A stretch of DNA of 64,000 bases. It comes from Proteles cristata cristata (Eukaryota; Chordata; Mammalia; Carnivora; Hyaenidae). Where the stretch lies: the NCBI GenBank assembly GCA_017311185.1, contig JAESUZ010003902.1, positions 1 through 64,000 on the forward strand, in the 5' to 3' direction. Positions 1-11,312 of the stretch are shown in pieces (positions within the stretch are counted from its first letter, which is position 1; each line of letters opens with the position of its first letter). The notes under the pieces were generated by a model that searched no databases, was not told the origin of the DNA, and was given only the letters and a program-made list of their open reading frames with translations. The position numbers and the translations under genes are program-made.

Positions 1-185
1 AGAGAGAGGGAGAGAGAGCAAATAGGGAAGAGGGACAGAGGGAGAGAGAGAAAGAATCTCAAGCAGGCATCATACTCAGTGTAGAGCCTGACACAGGGCT
101 CAATCCTAGGACCCTGAGATCAGAACCTGAGCTGAAATCAAGAGTCAGACAAGACAGTCAACCAACTGAGCTACCCAGGTGTCCC
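1..185 (-). mobile_element. tRNA-Lys-derived SINE, class F, cut by the left edge
   Basis: Only the GA-rich body and tRNA-derived head are present; the tail lies outside the window. The head reads ACTGAGCTACCCAGGTGTCCC on + and is moderately diverged. Confidence 0.85.
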
Positions 186-214
186 AACCCTTGAATTTAA
201 ATACCATTTTTACT

Positions 215-300
215 TTCTACCTGTGTAAAGTCACTTAAATTTGATAGAGCTTAATTGTTTTCCTGTATAAAATGCAAAAGTTGTATACCTCATTGTTTTT
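215..300 (+). mobile_element. MIR-like fragment
   Basis: The order 'GTAAAGTCACTTAAATTTGA' then 'GTTTTCCTGTATAAAATG' resembles the MIR core (GGGCAAGTCACTTAACCTCT ... CATCTGTAAAATG). It is short and diverged. Confidence 0.45.
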
Positions 301-357
301 GTTGTTGTTGTTGCTGTGGTTGTAAAATATACACAACATAAATTTATCACTTTACTG

Positions 358-471
358 ATTTTTAAAAAGATTTTGTTTTTTAGTAATCTCTACATCCAAC
401 GTGGGGCTTGAACTCATAACCCCAAGTTCAAAAGTTGCATGCTACACTGACTCAGCCAGCAAGGCACTCCT
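358..471 (-). mobile_element. SINE, class O
   Basis: Short form containing 'GTGGGGCTTGAACTC' and ending in 'GACTCAGCCAGCAAGGCACTCC'-like head sequence; no GA-rich body. It sits inside the 3' UTR of the antisense L1. Confidence 0.8.
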
Positions 472-482
472 CTTTCAACAAC

Positions 483-529
483 TTTTTTCAAATTCGTTTA
501 TTTTTTGAGAGAGAGAGAGAGAGAGAAAT

Positions 530-560
<31 letters not shown>

Positions 561-726
561 GAGCAGGAGAGCAACAGAGAGAGAGGGAGAGAAAGAGAAT
601 CCCAAGCAGGCTCCCCACCATCAACAAGGAGCCCAACGCAGGGCTTGAACTCACGAACTGTGAGATCGTGACCTGAGCCAAAGTCAAGAGTCCCACACTT
701 AAACGACTGAGACACCAAGGTGCCCC
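483..726 (-). mobile_element. SINE, class F, with expanded GA tract
   Basis: The GA-rich body has grown into an almost pure (GA)n run at about 507-556. This creates long low-complexity open frames on both strands that are not coding. Confidence 0.9.
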
Positions 727-1741
727 TTAATGATTTTAAAGTGTATGCTTTTATAGCATTAAATACATCCATACTGTTCTGCAACCATCGCCATCATCCA
801 GCTCCAAAACTTTTTTATCTTTCCCAACCAAACCATTGGACCCATTAAGTACTACATATCAGTTCCTCTCTCCCCCAGCCGCTGGCACCTACATTTCTAT
901 TTCTTGTATGTATGAATGGGACTATTCTTGATATCTCATATCGTAGAATCATACGATATTTGTCTTTGGTGAATGGCTTTTTTCACATAGTGTTGCTTTT
1001 CAAGTTTCATCCATGTTGTGATGTTTGTCAAAATTTCCCTCCTTTTATATGCATGTACTACATGTTTTTTAATCCATTCATCTGTTGATGGACACTTGGG
1101 TTGCTTCCACTTTTTGACTATTACGAGTATTATTGCCATGAATGCAGGTATACAAATATCTGTTTAAGTCCCTGCTTTCACTTCTTTTGGATATGTATAT
1201 CCAGAAGTATATATGTTGGATCATATGGTAATTCTATGTTTAATTATTTGAGGAATTGCCTGCCAAACACGTTTCCACAGTTTCCACAGTGGCTGCATGA
1301 TGTACATTCTCACCAGCAATGCACATGTGTTCCAGTTTCTCCATATCCTCACCGATATTCATTTTCTGTTTTGTTTTGTTTTTATAATAGCCATCCCAAT
1401 GTGGATAAAGTGGTATTTTATTATACCTTTGATTTACATATTCTAGTGACTAGTGATACTGAGTATCTGTTCCTAACCTTATTGGCCATTTTTATCTTCT
1501 TTGAAGAATTGTATGTCTAAGACTTTGCTTATTTTTTTAATTGGTTGTTTTTTGTTCCTGTTGAGTTGTAAGAGTTCTTTATATATTGTGGATACCCATC
1601 ACTTGTCAGATATATGATTTGCAAACATTTTATCCCATTTTGTGGGTTGCCTTTTCAGTCTGTTGATAGCCTTCGATGCACAAGGGTTTTTTTTGTTGGT
1701 TTGTTTAAATTTTTTAGGTCTAATTATTTATTTATTTTTAT

Positions 1742-1972
1742 TTTCTTAAAAATGTTTATATATATATTTTATTTATTTATTTATTTCTAGGAGAGAGACA
1801 GCATGAGCAGGGGAGGGTCAGAGAGAGAGGGAGACACAGACTCTGAAACAGGCTCCAGGCTCTGAGCTGGCAGTCAGCACAGAGCCCGACGCGGGGCTCG
1901 AACCCACGAACTGCGAGATCATGACCTAAGCAAAAGTCGGACGCTTAACCGACTAAGCCACCCAGGCGCCCC
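1742..1972 (-). mobile_element. SINE, class Y-like
   Basis: Tail includes 'TTTATTTCTAGGAGAGAGAC' and the head has 'GACTAAGCCACCCAGGCGCCCC', both class Y marks; GC-rich CpGs are still intact. First of three SINEs stacked head to tail in the same orientation up to 2,396. Confidence 0.9.
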
Positions 1973-1973
1973 T

Positions 1974-2190
1974 TAAAAATGTTTTTAATGTTTATTTTTG
2001 AGAGAGAGAGAGAATGAGAGAAAGAGCACGTGTGAACCGAGGAGGGGCAGAAAGAGAGGGGGACAGAGGATCCCAAGTGGGCTCCAGGCTGACAGCAGAG
2101 AACCTGATATGGGGCTTGAATTCGCCAACTGTGAGATCATGACCTGAGCCAAAGTCAGATGCTTAACTAATTGAGCCACCCACGCATCTC
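1974..2190 (-). mobile_element. SINE, class F
   Basis: Middle copy of the three-SINE stack. The head is degraded (CCACCCACGCATCTC). Confidence 0.88.
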
Positions 2191-2396
2191 AAATTTTACT
2201 GTTTTAGTTTTTTGAGAGAAAGAGGGAGTGTGAGCATGGTAGGGGCAGAGAGAGAGAGGGAGAGAGAGAATCCCAAGCAGGCTCTGTGCTTCCAGTACAG
2301 AGCCCAAAACAGGGCTTGACATCATGAACAGTGATATCATGACCTGAGCTGAAATCAAGAGTTGGATGCTCTACTAACTGAGACACCCAGACTCCT
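2191..2396 (-). mobile_element. SINE, class F
   Basis: Third copy of the stack, more diverged (head GAGACACCCAGACTCCTT). L1 ORF2 sequence resumes directly after it. Confidence 0.85.
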
Positions 2397-3513
2397 TCAC
2401 AAGTTTTAATTTTAATGAACTTGAACTTAGCTATTTTTTCTTTTGTTGGCTATCCTTTTGGTGTCATATCTAAAAAAAGGTTCCAAATCTATTGTTATGA
2501 AATTTTTCCCTTATGTTTTATTCTAAGAGTTTTATGGTTTTAGCTCTTGCCTTTAGGTCTTTGATCCATTTTGAGTTAATTTGTGTTTATGGTTATAAGG
2601 TAAGGGTCCAACTTCATTCCTTTTTGTGTGGATATCCAGTTTTCTCACACCATTTGTTGAAAAGACTGCCCTTTTCCCACTGACCTTTGATCATATATGC
2701 AAGGGTTTCTTTCTGAGCTCTCCAATCTATTTCATTGTTCTGTATGTTTGATATATGCCAGTACCCCACTATTCTAACTACTGTAGCTTCATAATAAGTT
2801 TTAAAATCAGACAGTATGAGTCCTGCAGGTTTGCTTTACTTTTTCAAGACTCTTTTAGCTATGTGGGGATCCTTGAGATGCTATATGAATTTTAGGCTGG
2901 ATTATTCTAGTTCTGCAAAAAAAGTCATGGGGATTTTGATAGGGATTGCACTGAATCTGTACACCATTTTGGATAATATTGACATCTTAACAATATTAAA
3001 TAGTCAAATCCGTGAATGTGGAATATGTGTCCATTTATTTATGTCTTCTTTAATTTCATTTAGAAATGTTTTGTAATTTTCACTGTATAAGTCTTATTTC
3101 TTTGGTTAAATTGATTTTTAGGTATTGTATTATTTTTGATGCTATTATAAATGGAAATGTTCTTGAAATTTCCTTTTCAGATTGTTCAGTGTTAGTATAT
3201 AGAAATGCAACTAATTGTTGTGTGTTGATTTTGTATCATTTTGCTAAATTTACTTTGCTAAATTTACTTATTTGTTCTAACAATTTTTTGTGGAATTTTT
3301 AGGGTTTTCTACACATAAGATCATATCTTCTGTGAACAAAGAACTTTCTTTCCAGTTTGGATACTTTCTATTTCTTTTTCTTGCCTAATTGCTCTAAGAT
3401 TTCCATCAATACGTTATATGTAGGTAGTAAAAGTGGGGATACTTGCTATGTTTTCGATCTTTGACGAAAATGTTTTAGTCTTTTACCATTGAGTATGATG
3501 TTTGCTATGTGTT

Positions 3514-3785
3514 TTGTTTTTAAAATTTATTTATTTTATTTATTTTAATTAATTACTAATTAATTAATTAATTATTAATTATTAATGTTTTATTTATTTC
3601 TGAGAGAGAGACAGCATGAGCAGCGGAGGGTCAGATAGAGAGGGAGACACAGAATCTGAAACAGGCTCAAGGCTCTGAGCTAGCTGTCAACACAGAGACC
3701 AATGCGGGGCTCAAAACCACAAACTGCGAAATCATGACCTGAGCCGAAGTCGGACGCTTAACCGACTGAGCCCCCCAGGTGCCCC
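3514..3785 (-). mobile_element. SINE, class F, with target-site duplication
   Basis: Tail extended by a (TTAA)n/(TTTA)n run at about 3,525-3,590. Flanks 'TTGCTATGTGTTTT' (about 3,502) and 'TTGCTATGGGTTTT' (about 3,787) form a near-perfect duplication, so the L1 host sequence is interrupted cleanly. Confidence 0.92.
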
Positions 3786-4291
3786 ATTGCTATGGGTTTT
3801 CATATGTAGCCTTTGTTATGGTGGGATACTGTCCTTCTATTCTCAGTTTGTTGAATGTTTTTATTATGTAAGGTTTTTTATCAAATGCTTTTTCTGTATC
3901 AATTGATATAATCATGTGGTTTTTTTCTATTCTATTAATGTGATCTATTACACTTATCAATTTCATATGTTGAACTACCCTTGCATTTCAGGAATAATTC
4001 CCACTTGGTCATATGCACAATCCTTTTAACATGTGGTTGAATTCAGTTTAGTTGTATTTTGTTGAAGATTTTTGCTTCAGTGTTCATAAGGGATATTGGT
4101 CTATAGTTTTCTTTTTTTGTAGTGTCTTTGGCTTAGGAATCAAGGTAATGGCAACCTAACACAATGAGTTAGGAAGTATTCTTTACTCATCAATTTTTTG
4201 GAAGAGTTTGAACAGGAGAGATGTTAATTCATAAATGTTTGGTGGAATTCACCAGTGATGATATCAGGTCCTGGGCTTTTCTTTGTTTCTA

Positions 4292-4509
4292 TTTTTTTTA
4301 AGTTTATTTATTTATTTTGAGAGACAGAGAGAGCACAAGCAGAGGGAGAAAGGGGCAGAGAGAGAGAGAGAGGGAGAGAGAGAATCTTAAGCAGGTTCTG
4401 CACTATCAGCATGGAGGCTGACTTGGGGCTCGATCTCACAGATTGTGAGATCATGATCTGAGCCAAAATCAAGAGTTGGACACCAAACTGACTGAGCCAC
4501 CCAGGTCCC
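4292..4509 (-). mobile_element. SINE, class F
   Basis: Complete from oligo-T tail to head 'GAGCCACCCAGGTCCCA'. GA run at about 4,358-4,382. Inside the antisense L1. Confidence 0.9.
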
Positions 4510-4519
4510 ATATTTCATT

Positions 4520-4732
4520 TATTTATTTTTTAAAAGTGCTTATTTCTTTATTTCGAGAGAGAGCTTGTGAGCAGTGGAGGGACAGAGAGAAAGGGAGAAA
4601 GCTAATCTCAAGCAGGCTCCATGATGTCATCCTAGAGCCCTATGTGGGGCTTGAACTCACCAACCATGAGATCATGACCTGAGCTGAAACCAAGAGTCTG
4701 ACTCTTAACCAACTGAGCCACCCAGACACCCC
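4520..4732 (-). mobile_element. SINE, class F
   Basis: Complete copy, moderately diverged, followed without a gap by a class O copy. Confidence 0.9.
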
Positions 4733-4836
4733 TAAATATTTTATTTTTAAGTAATGTCCACACCCAACATGGGGCTTGAACCCATACTTTAGATCAAGAG
4801 TCAAATGCTCCACTGACTGAGCCAGCCAGGCACCCC
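4733..4836 (-). mobile_element. SINE, class O
   Basis: Short form, 'AAGTAATGTCCACACCCAAC' to 'GAGCCAGCCAGGCACCCC'. Both this and the previous copy lie in L1 ORF2 sequence. Confidence 0.85.
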
Positions 4837-5177
4837 ATCAGATTTTCTATTCATTATTTAATCTTGGTAGCAATTTGTCCATTTCATCTAGATTATCCAA
4901 TTTGTTGACAGATGATTGCTCACTCTTTTATCATACTTTTTATTCTTGTAGAATTGGTAGTTATATCTCCACTTTCGTTTCTGAATTTAGTTCTTTGAGC
5001 CTAATCTTGTTTTTCTTGGTCAATCTAGCTAAGGGTTTGTCAATTTTGTTGATCTTTTCCAAGAACTAACTCTTGGTTTTGTTGATTTTATCTCACCAGG
5101 TTTTTTTGAGGATTAAATAAGATGATGTGATACCAATTCCTAAAGAAGAAATACAAATGGTCAAGAGTCACATTTTA

Positions 5178-5411
5178 TTTTATTTTTAAAAAAATTTTTA
5201 AATGTTTTTTATTTATTTCTGAGAGAGAGAGAGAGACAGCGTGACCAGGGGAGGGTCAGAGAGACAGGGAGACACAGAATCTGAGGCAGGCTCCAGGCTC
5301 TGAGCTTGCTGTCAGCACAGAGACCAACGCGGGGACTTGAACCCACGAACTGTGAGATCATGACCTGAGCCGAAGTCGGACGCTTAACCGACTGAACCAC
5401 CCAGGTGCCCC
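5178..5411 (-). mobile_element. SINE, class F, with target-site duplication
   Basis: 'AGTCACATTTTA' occurs at 5,166-5,177 and again just after the head at about 5,416, an exact 12-bp duplication. Confidence 0.93.
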
Positions 5412-5711
5412 AAAAGTCACATTTTAAAGAGTTCAGCCTCCTCAAATAATTCAAAGAAATTAAGTTAACAGAAGATACCATTTTATCAAATCAGCATAGT
5501 TAGAAACAGAACACAGCCAGAAGTCAACTCCTTGTGTGTGGGTTTAGTTACTCAAAGGAGATATTTAGAAGGGCTTCAGGGACATTGGTTATATTTTATT
5601 TATTGATCTGTGAGCTGGTTTGATGGTTTAAAAATTCATCAAATAATTAGGAGTTATTGTTTATTGGGTAAAACATTTCCCATACCCAAAAAAGAATTTC
5701 CTATACTCAGT

Positions 5712-5761
5712 AAAGAATTCCTGAATTGGAAAAAAAAAAAAAAAAGAATTCCTGAATTGGA
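5712..5761 (+). repeat. Poly(A) tract flanked by a perfect 19-bp direct repeat
   Basis: 'AAAGAATTCCTGAATTGGA' stands at 5,712-5,730 and again at 5,743-5,761, separated only by 12 A residues. The first copy is preceded by T, so the break resembles the L1 endonuclease site T|AAAG. It looks like a target-site duplication around an insertion that consists of tail only. Slippage of a short tandem duplication is the alternative. Confidence 0.75.
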
Positions 5762-5835
5762 TGGTGTTGATGGTATCAGAGCTACATGAATGTCCTTAAT
5801 GTCAATGAATTGTACACATAAAAATGGTAAGATGA

Positions 5836-5957
5836 GGGTGCCTAGGTGGCTCAGAAGGTTAAGCATCTGACTTGCAATCTCAGCTCAGGTCTTGCTTTCA
5901 GGGTCATGAGTTCAAGCCCCAAATTGGGCTCTGCGCTGGGCATGAAGTCTACTTAAA
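5836..5957 (+). mobile_element. SINE, class O, with target-site duplication
   Basis: Short form from 'GGGTGCCTAGGTGGCTCAG' to an oligo-A tail. Flanking repeats 'AAAATGGTAAGATGA' (5,821-5,835) and 'AAAATGGTGAGATGA' (about 5,958-5,972) differ at one base. Confidence 0.9.
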
Positions 5958-5981
5958 AAAATGGTGAGATGATAAATTTTA

Positions 5982-6180
5982 GGCCTGCCTGGGTGGCTCA
6001 GTCAGTTAAATGTTTGACTCTGGATTTCAGCTCAGGTCATGATCTCATGGTTTGTGAGTTCAAGCCCCACAATGGGCTCTGTGCTAGAAACGTGGAACCT
6101 GATTGTGATTCTCTCTTTTCCCTCTCTATCCCTCCTGTGCTCACTCTCTCTCAAAATAAATAAATAATCTTTAAGAAAAA
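5982..6180 (+). mobile_element. SINE, class F, with perfect 14-bp duplication
   Basis: 'GATGATAAATTTTA' is exact at 5,968-5,981 and 6,181-6,194. The left copy overlaps the right duplication of the preceding class O SINE, so this one landed later beside it. Confidence 0.93.
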
Positions 6181-6440
6181 GATGATAAATTTTATATTGT
6201 GTGTATATCACCACAATCTGAAAAGTTTATTGAGCTATATACTTATAATTTATGCACTGTTAGGTATATAACTTACATTTTAATTACTAAAAAATATTGT
6301 GCATAGGATGGGAATCTGCAGTAAGCAATCACTTCTGGTGAAATTGTTAACTGATAACTTTCTGGAAGACAAACTACCAGCTATATAGAAATAAAGCTAT
6401 AACCTTTGTCTCAGGAATTCTACATCTAGGAATTTATTCT

Positions 6441-6664
6441 GGGGTGCCTGGGTGGCTCAGTCAGTTAAGCGTCCAACTTCGGCTCAGGTCATGATCTCGA
6501 AGTCTGTGAGTTCAAGGTCCGCATTGGGCTCTGTGCTGACAGCTCTGAGTCTAGAGCCTGCTTTGAATTCTGCGTCTCCTTTTCTCTCTCCCTACTTGCA
6601 CTCTCTCTCTCTCTCTCTCAAAATAGTAAACATTAAAAAAATTTCAAAAGTAAAAATAAAAAAA
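6441..6664 (+). mobile_element. SINE, class F
   Basis: Complete copy with (CT)n at about 6,601-6,619. Imperfect flanking repeats 'GGAATTTATTCT' and 'GGAGTTTATCCT'. Confidence 0.9.
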
Positions 6665-6799
6665 GGAGTTTATCCTAAGGAACTGTTTATGATGTTTGCA
6701 AAGCAGTGTGCAAAAGGACATTTACTCTACTTTTATAACAACAAAAACATGGAAACCACTTACATGTTCTGTAAAAGGGGACTGTTTAAAAAATATATG

Positions 6800-7845
6800 G
6801 TCAGCAAAACTAAAATACAACCAAAGGAATGGGAGAAGATATTTGCAAATGACATATCAGATAAAGGGTTAGTATCCAAAATCTATAAAGAACTTATCAA
6901 ACTCAATACCTAAAACCCAAATAATCCAATGAAGAAATGGGCAAAAAAACACGAATAGACGCTTCTTCAAAGAAAACATCCAGATGGCTAACAGACACAT
7001 GACAAAATGCTCAATTATTACCTACCATCAGGGGAATACAAATCAAAACCACTATAAGGTACCACCTCACACCTGTCAGAATGGCTAACATTAACAACTC
7101 AGGCAACAAGAGATGTTGGCAAAGATGTGAAGAAAGACGATCTCCTTTGCACTGCTGGTGGGAATGCAAACTGGCGCAGGCACTCTGGAAACGGTATGGA
7201 GGTTCCTCAAAAGATTAAAAATAGAACTATCCTGTGACCCAGCAATTGCACTACTAGGTATTTATCCAAGGGATACAGGTGTGCCCTTTCAAAGGGGCCC
7301 GTGGACCCCAATGTTTATAGCAGCGCTATTGACAGTAGCCAAAGTATGGAAAGAGCCCAAATGTCTATTAACTAGTGAATGGATAAAAAAGATGTAGTAT
7401 ATCTATACAATGGAGTATTACTTGGTAATCAAGAGGAATGAAATTTTGTCATTTGCAGCTAAGTGGATGGAACTAGAGGGTATTATGCTGAACAAAATTC
7501 TTCAGTCATAGAAAGACATATATCCTATGACTACACTCATATGAGGAATTTCAGATACAAACAGAGGAACATAAGGGAAGGGAAGATAATATATAAACAA
7601 GGTAGGGGACAAAACATAAGAGACTTAAATACAGAGAACAGACTGAGGGTTGCTGGAGGGGTTTTGGGTGGGAGTGATGGGCTAAATGGGTAACGGGCAT
7701 TAAGAAAGACATTTGCTGGGATGAGCACTGGGTGTTATACATAGGGGATGAATAACTAGAATCTATTCTTGAAATCATTTTTGCACTATATGCTAACTAA
7801 TTTGGATGTAAATTAAATAAATAAATAAATAAATAATGTCAAATA
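6800..7845 (+). mobile_element. L1 3' end (ORF2 C-terminus and 3' UTR), sense
   Basis: Runs from the ORF2 stretch 'GGAATGGGAGAAGATATTTG' through the region encoding the C-terminal part of ORF2 and into a carnivore-type 3' UTR ('GGGATGAGCACTGGGTGTTA' at about 7,719). It ends in a (TAAA)n tail at about 7,815-7,838. Strongly 5'-truncated, frames broken. It is one of the few L1 segments in the window in + orientation. Confidence 0.88.
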
Positions 7846-8290
7846 AAATACATGGTGTCACCATACAACAGAATGTGCAAAGCCATCAAAAATGCTGTAG
7901 ATTAATTAATCTTTATCAGCATGGTAATATATTTAGGCTACATTAAGTGAAAAAATGAGAAGTTTGAAGGATATACAAAGTAACAAAAATTGCTGTCAAT
8001 GGTCATCTGGTCTTGTCTTTTCCTTTCCTTTTCTCTCTGTATCTCCTTTTTTTGCCTGCCTATGTTTTAAGTTTTCTTTAAGGAACATGATATTTCCATT
8101 CTATTAGTGAGAAAAGTCTACAAATTATCAGCAATTAGGGAAACTAAACTGTTTGGCACATAGTAGGTGCTCAAAAATGATAGTGCCTGTTCCTTTCATT
8201 TGAAAAGTGATCACTGGCTGCTGCTCATCGCATATATTAGTCAGGGTTCTTTCTCCAAAGAAACAGAACCAATAAGATGTGTGTGTGTGT

Positions 8291-8510
8291 GGGGCGCCTG
8301 GGTGGTTTAGTCGGTTAAGCGTCTGACTTTCGCTTAGGTCATGATCTCGCGGTTCGTGCCCGAGCCTGGCGTCGGGCTCCTGTGCTGACTGCCAGCTCAG
8401 AGCCTGGAGCCTATTTCAGAGTCTGTGGCCCTCTCTCTGACCTCCCTGCTCACGCTTGCCCTCTCTGTCTCTCTCTCTCCAGAAATAAAATAAAATATTT
8501 AAAAAAAAAA
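8291..8510 (+). mobile_element. SINE inserted in LTR, class Y/F intermediate
   Basis: Starts GGGGCGCCTGGGTGGTTTAG with intact CpGs. The flanks 'AAGATGTGTGTGTGTGTGT' occur on both sides, so it landed in a pre-existing GT run and duplicated it. Confidence 0.92.
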
Positions 8511-8587
8511 AAGATGTGTGTGTGTGTGTGTGTGTGCATGTGTGTGTGTGCATGTGTGTGTGTGTGTGCATGTGGTAGAGTATATAC

Positions 8588-8649
<62 letters not shown>

Positions 8650-8651
8650 GG
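8511..8651. repeat. Compound microsatellite (TG)n(TA)n(GA)n
   Basis: About 60 bp of TG with CATG interruptions, then a TA run, then a GA run, all inside the LTR. Three successive dinucleotide blocks share a boundary. Likely highly variable in length. Confidence 0.95.
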
Positions 8652-9170
8652 AGCACAAGCGAGAACATGCTTTATTTTAAGAAATTCTTTCATGGGATTA
8701 CGGAGGGTGGCATGTCCAAACTGTGCAGGGAAGATTGGAGACCCAATGAAGAGCCAATGTTATAGTTCAGGTTCCAAGCGGTCAGCTTGCAAAATTCCCT
8801 CTTGCCTGGAGGGGGAAGGTAGTGTCAATTTTTGTTCTATTATGGTCTTCAACTGATTGGATGAGGCCCATCCAAATCGTGGAGGATAATCAGTTTACTC
8901 ATAGTCCACTGAATTTATTGTTAATTTCATCCAAAAAAACAGAAACATCCAGAACAATGTTTGACCAATATGTGGGCATCATGGTCTAGCCAAGTCAATA
9001 CATACAATTAACCATCATATTACCATTCTGTAGGGTTTGGCTATGGGTACTTAATGAGAGGTAGAAGAAAAAGACAGCTCTCTGGGTCACTGGAGTGTTT
9101 CCAGGTGATATGGACTTCCCCTGTGGAAACCAGCATGCCCACAAACTTTTTCAATCTGCTTTAGTTAAGT

Positions 9171-10220
9171 TCCCACAAACCAATTTCCTGAAAGAGCTCT
9201 AGTCCAGATTACCAATGACCTTCCAATCCTACAATTAATTCTTGGACCTCATCCTTATCTTCCAAATTTGACAGTTTGGCAATTGATCTTCTCTCTTGAA
9301 ATACTTGCCTCTGAAATACTGGCTTCTGAGATTGCACTCTCTCCTGGCTTTCCTGCTACTTTAACTGATCCTCTTTCTCTTCCTAAGTTATAAATGTTGG
9401 AGTGCTTCCTTACTCAGTTTAATTTATACTCTTTGGGTAATCCTATCCAGTCTTATGGCATATACTGATGACTCCTATGTTTCTATCTCTGGCCTTAATA
9501 TTTCTTCTGAACTTCAGACTCTAATGTCCAACTGCTCATATCACACTTCCATTTAGATGTCTAAGAGGCATTTTATGTCCATGACATTACTTTTGCTTCC
9601 TTGTTTGTCCCACTGCCTCAAATCTTTTGCTCTACTCTTCTCTATTTCAAATAACAAGCAACACCATTCATCTAGGCTGAAAAGCAAAGAGTCATTGTGT
9701 CAACTTTTTCTGTCACCTCCAGCATTCAATTCATTTGCAGCACACCTAAACCTCCAAAACATATCCTGAATTTGACTACTTTTCATCATCTCCACTGTTG
9801 ATTCTCTGTCAGACCATTGTCATCTCTTACCTGGACTACCACAAAGCCTGTTATGTCCACTCTTCCGCCTTTATGGCTCATTTTGCACATGGTATCCACA
9901 GGGGTGCCATCACTCTTTTTTTTATAGTCTCTAATGTCTTTCTTTCAAATACAAAATAAAATTAAAATTACTATGGCCTGTACTTCTCTGACTTCATCTG
10001 CTCTTCACTTGGTTCTAGTAACAATGGCACCATGCTGTTCTTGAACACTTCAAGTTGTTCTCGCTGAGAAGATTCACACTGTTGACCTCTCTTTCTGGAA
10101 GACTCTGCCCAGATATTTGCATACAGTGGGCTCTTGCTCATTATTAAAGTCTCAGCTAAAATGTTACCTCCTCAGCAAAAAACTCTCTGATTACCATGTC
10201 TAAACTAGCCCTTAGTGGAC
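9171..10220 (+). mobile_element. L2 (CR1-clade LINE), sense, diverged
   Basis: 'CTGATGACTCCTATGTTTCT' (about 9,464) and downstream text match the L2 reverse-transcriptase region. 'CTTACCTGGACTACCACAAA' (about 9,828) through 'GCTAAAATGTTACCTCCTCA' (about 10,155) follow the L2 3' end in order. Many stops; inactive ancient copy. Confidence 0.7.
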
Positions 10221-10390
10221 TGTAAAACAGAAAGAGCTAATTATAAACCTTTTGGATGGTATATTAGAAATTGACATAGATTTGTTACCATTTATTAAAA
10301 ATAAATGCACAAAAGAATGAAGATTAAATATTTCAAAGACAATAAGCATACCAGTGAAGACGATGGAGTATGACTAGTCCTTCTTCCATA

Positions 10391-10497
10391 TTTTTAAAAA
10401 AGATTTTAAGTAATCTCCATGCCCAACATGGGCTCAAACTCACAACCCCAAGATCGAGAGTCACATGCTCCACTGACTGAGCCAATCAGATGCCCCC
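10391..10497 (-). mobile_element. SINE, class O
   Basis: 'AAGTAATCTCCATGCCCAAC' to 'GAGCCAATCAGATGCCCC'; no GA-rich body. Confidence 0.85.
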
Positions 10498-10679
10498 CAT
10501 TCACATTTTTGATATCTACTTCTTTTGGTGAAGGAAATTTTTTTCCTGAGCAATGAATATCAGTTGTTTCTGATTTCTACCATGAAAGAACAAAGTTATC
10601 AGATATTGAAGGTTGAAATAATTGTTTTTAACTCCTCAGCATGAAAGAAAAACCCCAAATAGGTGAAGTGGCTTGCCTA

Positions 10680-10801
10680 AGAGATGGAATCAGAACAAAC
10701 TAGTTTTTCTGAATCATTCTAGGGCTTTCCCACTACACTTAGAGATGGAATCAGAACAAAAACTAGTTTTTCTGAAATTCATTCTAGGGCTTTCCCACTT
10801 C
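10680..10801. repeat. Tandem duplication, two copies, period 61 bp
   Basis: 'AGAGATGGAATCAGAACAAA' begins at 10,680 and again at 10,741, and both copies continue to 'CTAGGGCTTTCCCACT'. Copies differ by small indels only (two extra A after GAACAAA, and one or two bases after TTCTGAA). The right end carries on into unique DNA. Confidence 0.93.
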
Positions 10802-11312
10802 ACCAGGTCTTCTGGAGGATCTCCAGGGAATTTATCACATAGGGTTGCCTTGAAGGAACTTAGGTTCTCACAAGTCATGTCAGGTCTCCATAGTCTACTT
10901 TTAGTTTCTTGAAGTATGCGTTTAAGTTGAGACATATTTGCAGTAATTGGAGTCTACACAAATTGGGTACCTCTTACCTGTGCTCCTTATCATGCTATGT
11001 GTTTATCTTTCTCATAACAACCAGTTTGTCTAATTAGATGTCCATCTCAGCCATTATCTAATATGTCTTGGCACCTCCAATTTCTGGTGTGTGCCAAGTT
11101 CATAAATAAGTAAATTACGTTAAATCATTATGCAGTTGATAAGAGGCTCTAGAGCTCAGAGAAAGGTATAGATTGATGTCAACAGAAAAATAGCCAATGA
11201 ATCATGTGATGGATGAGCTCCCATTCGGGAAAGTTCCCCTCTTATGGGCCCTCCTGTAAAGCTGAATCTGTGCCAGTCCCTGAGCATATCTTACACACTC
11301 AGTAAACATTCA

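Larger units (their letters stand above)
322..5095 (-). mobile_element. Old L1, antisense, fragmented by SINEs
   Basis: Between nested SINEs, the + strand reads as the complement of an L1 3' UTR (about 322-1100) and then of ORF2 running backwards. It includes the recurrent L1 segments 'CCATTCATCTGTTGATGGACA' (about 1073) and, near 5,020-5,060, the complement of the reverse-transcriptase N-terminal part. The blocks are 322-357, 727-1741, 2397-3513, 3786-4291 and 4837-5095. Frames are broken by many stops, so this is a dead element. It is diverged enough to predate the felid SINEs inside it. Confidence 0.85.
8233..9021 (-). mobile_element. ERVL-type solo LTR, antisense, interrupted
   Basis: Left end 'TATTAGTCAGGGTTCTTTCT' and right end 'CCATCATATTACC' with internal blocks such as 'CAACTGATTGGATGAGGCCC' (about 8,850) resemble the complement of a mammalian class III LTR. 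No internal retroviral region adjoins it. A SINE and a microsatellite expansion split its left part. Exact subfamily not determined. Confidence 0.7.

Noticed and set aside
435..784. Open frames rich in Arg-Glu or Ser-Leu on both strands
   Set aside because: They are translations of the (GA)n/(CT)n body of a SINE. The same pattern recurs at most SINEs.
8382..8765. 127-codon frame with Cys-Val and Tyr-Ile repeats
   Set aside because: It is a SINE plus TG/TA/GA microsatellite read in frame, with no protein-like composition.
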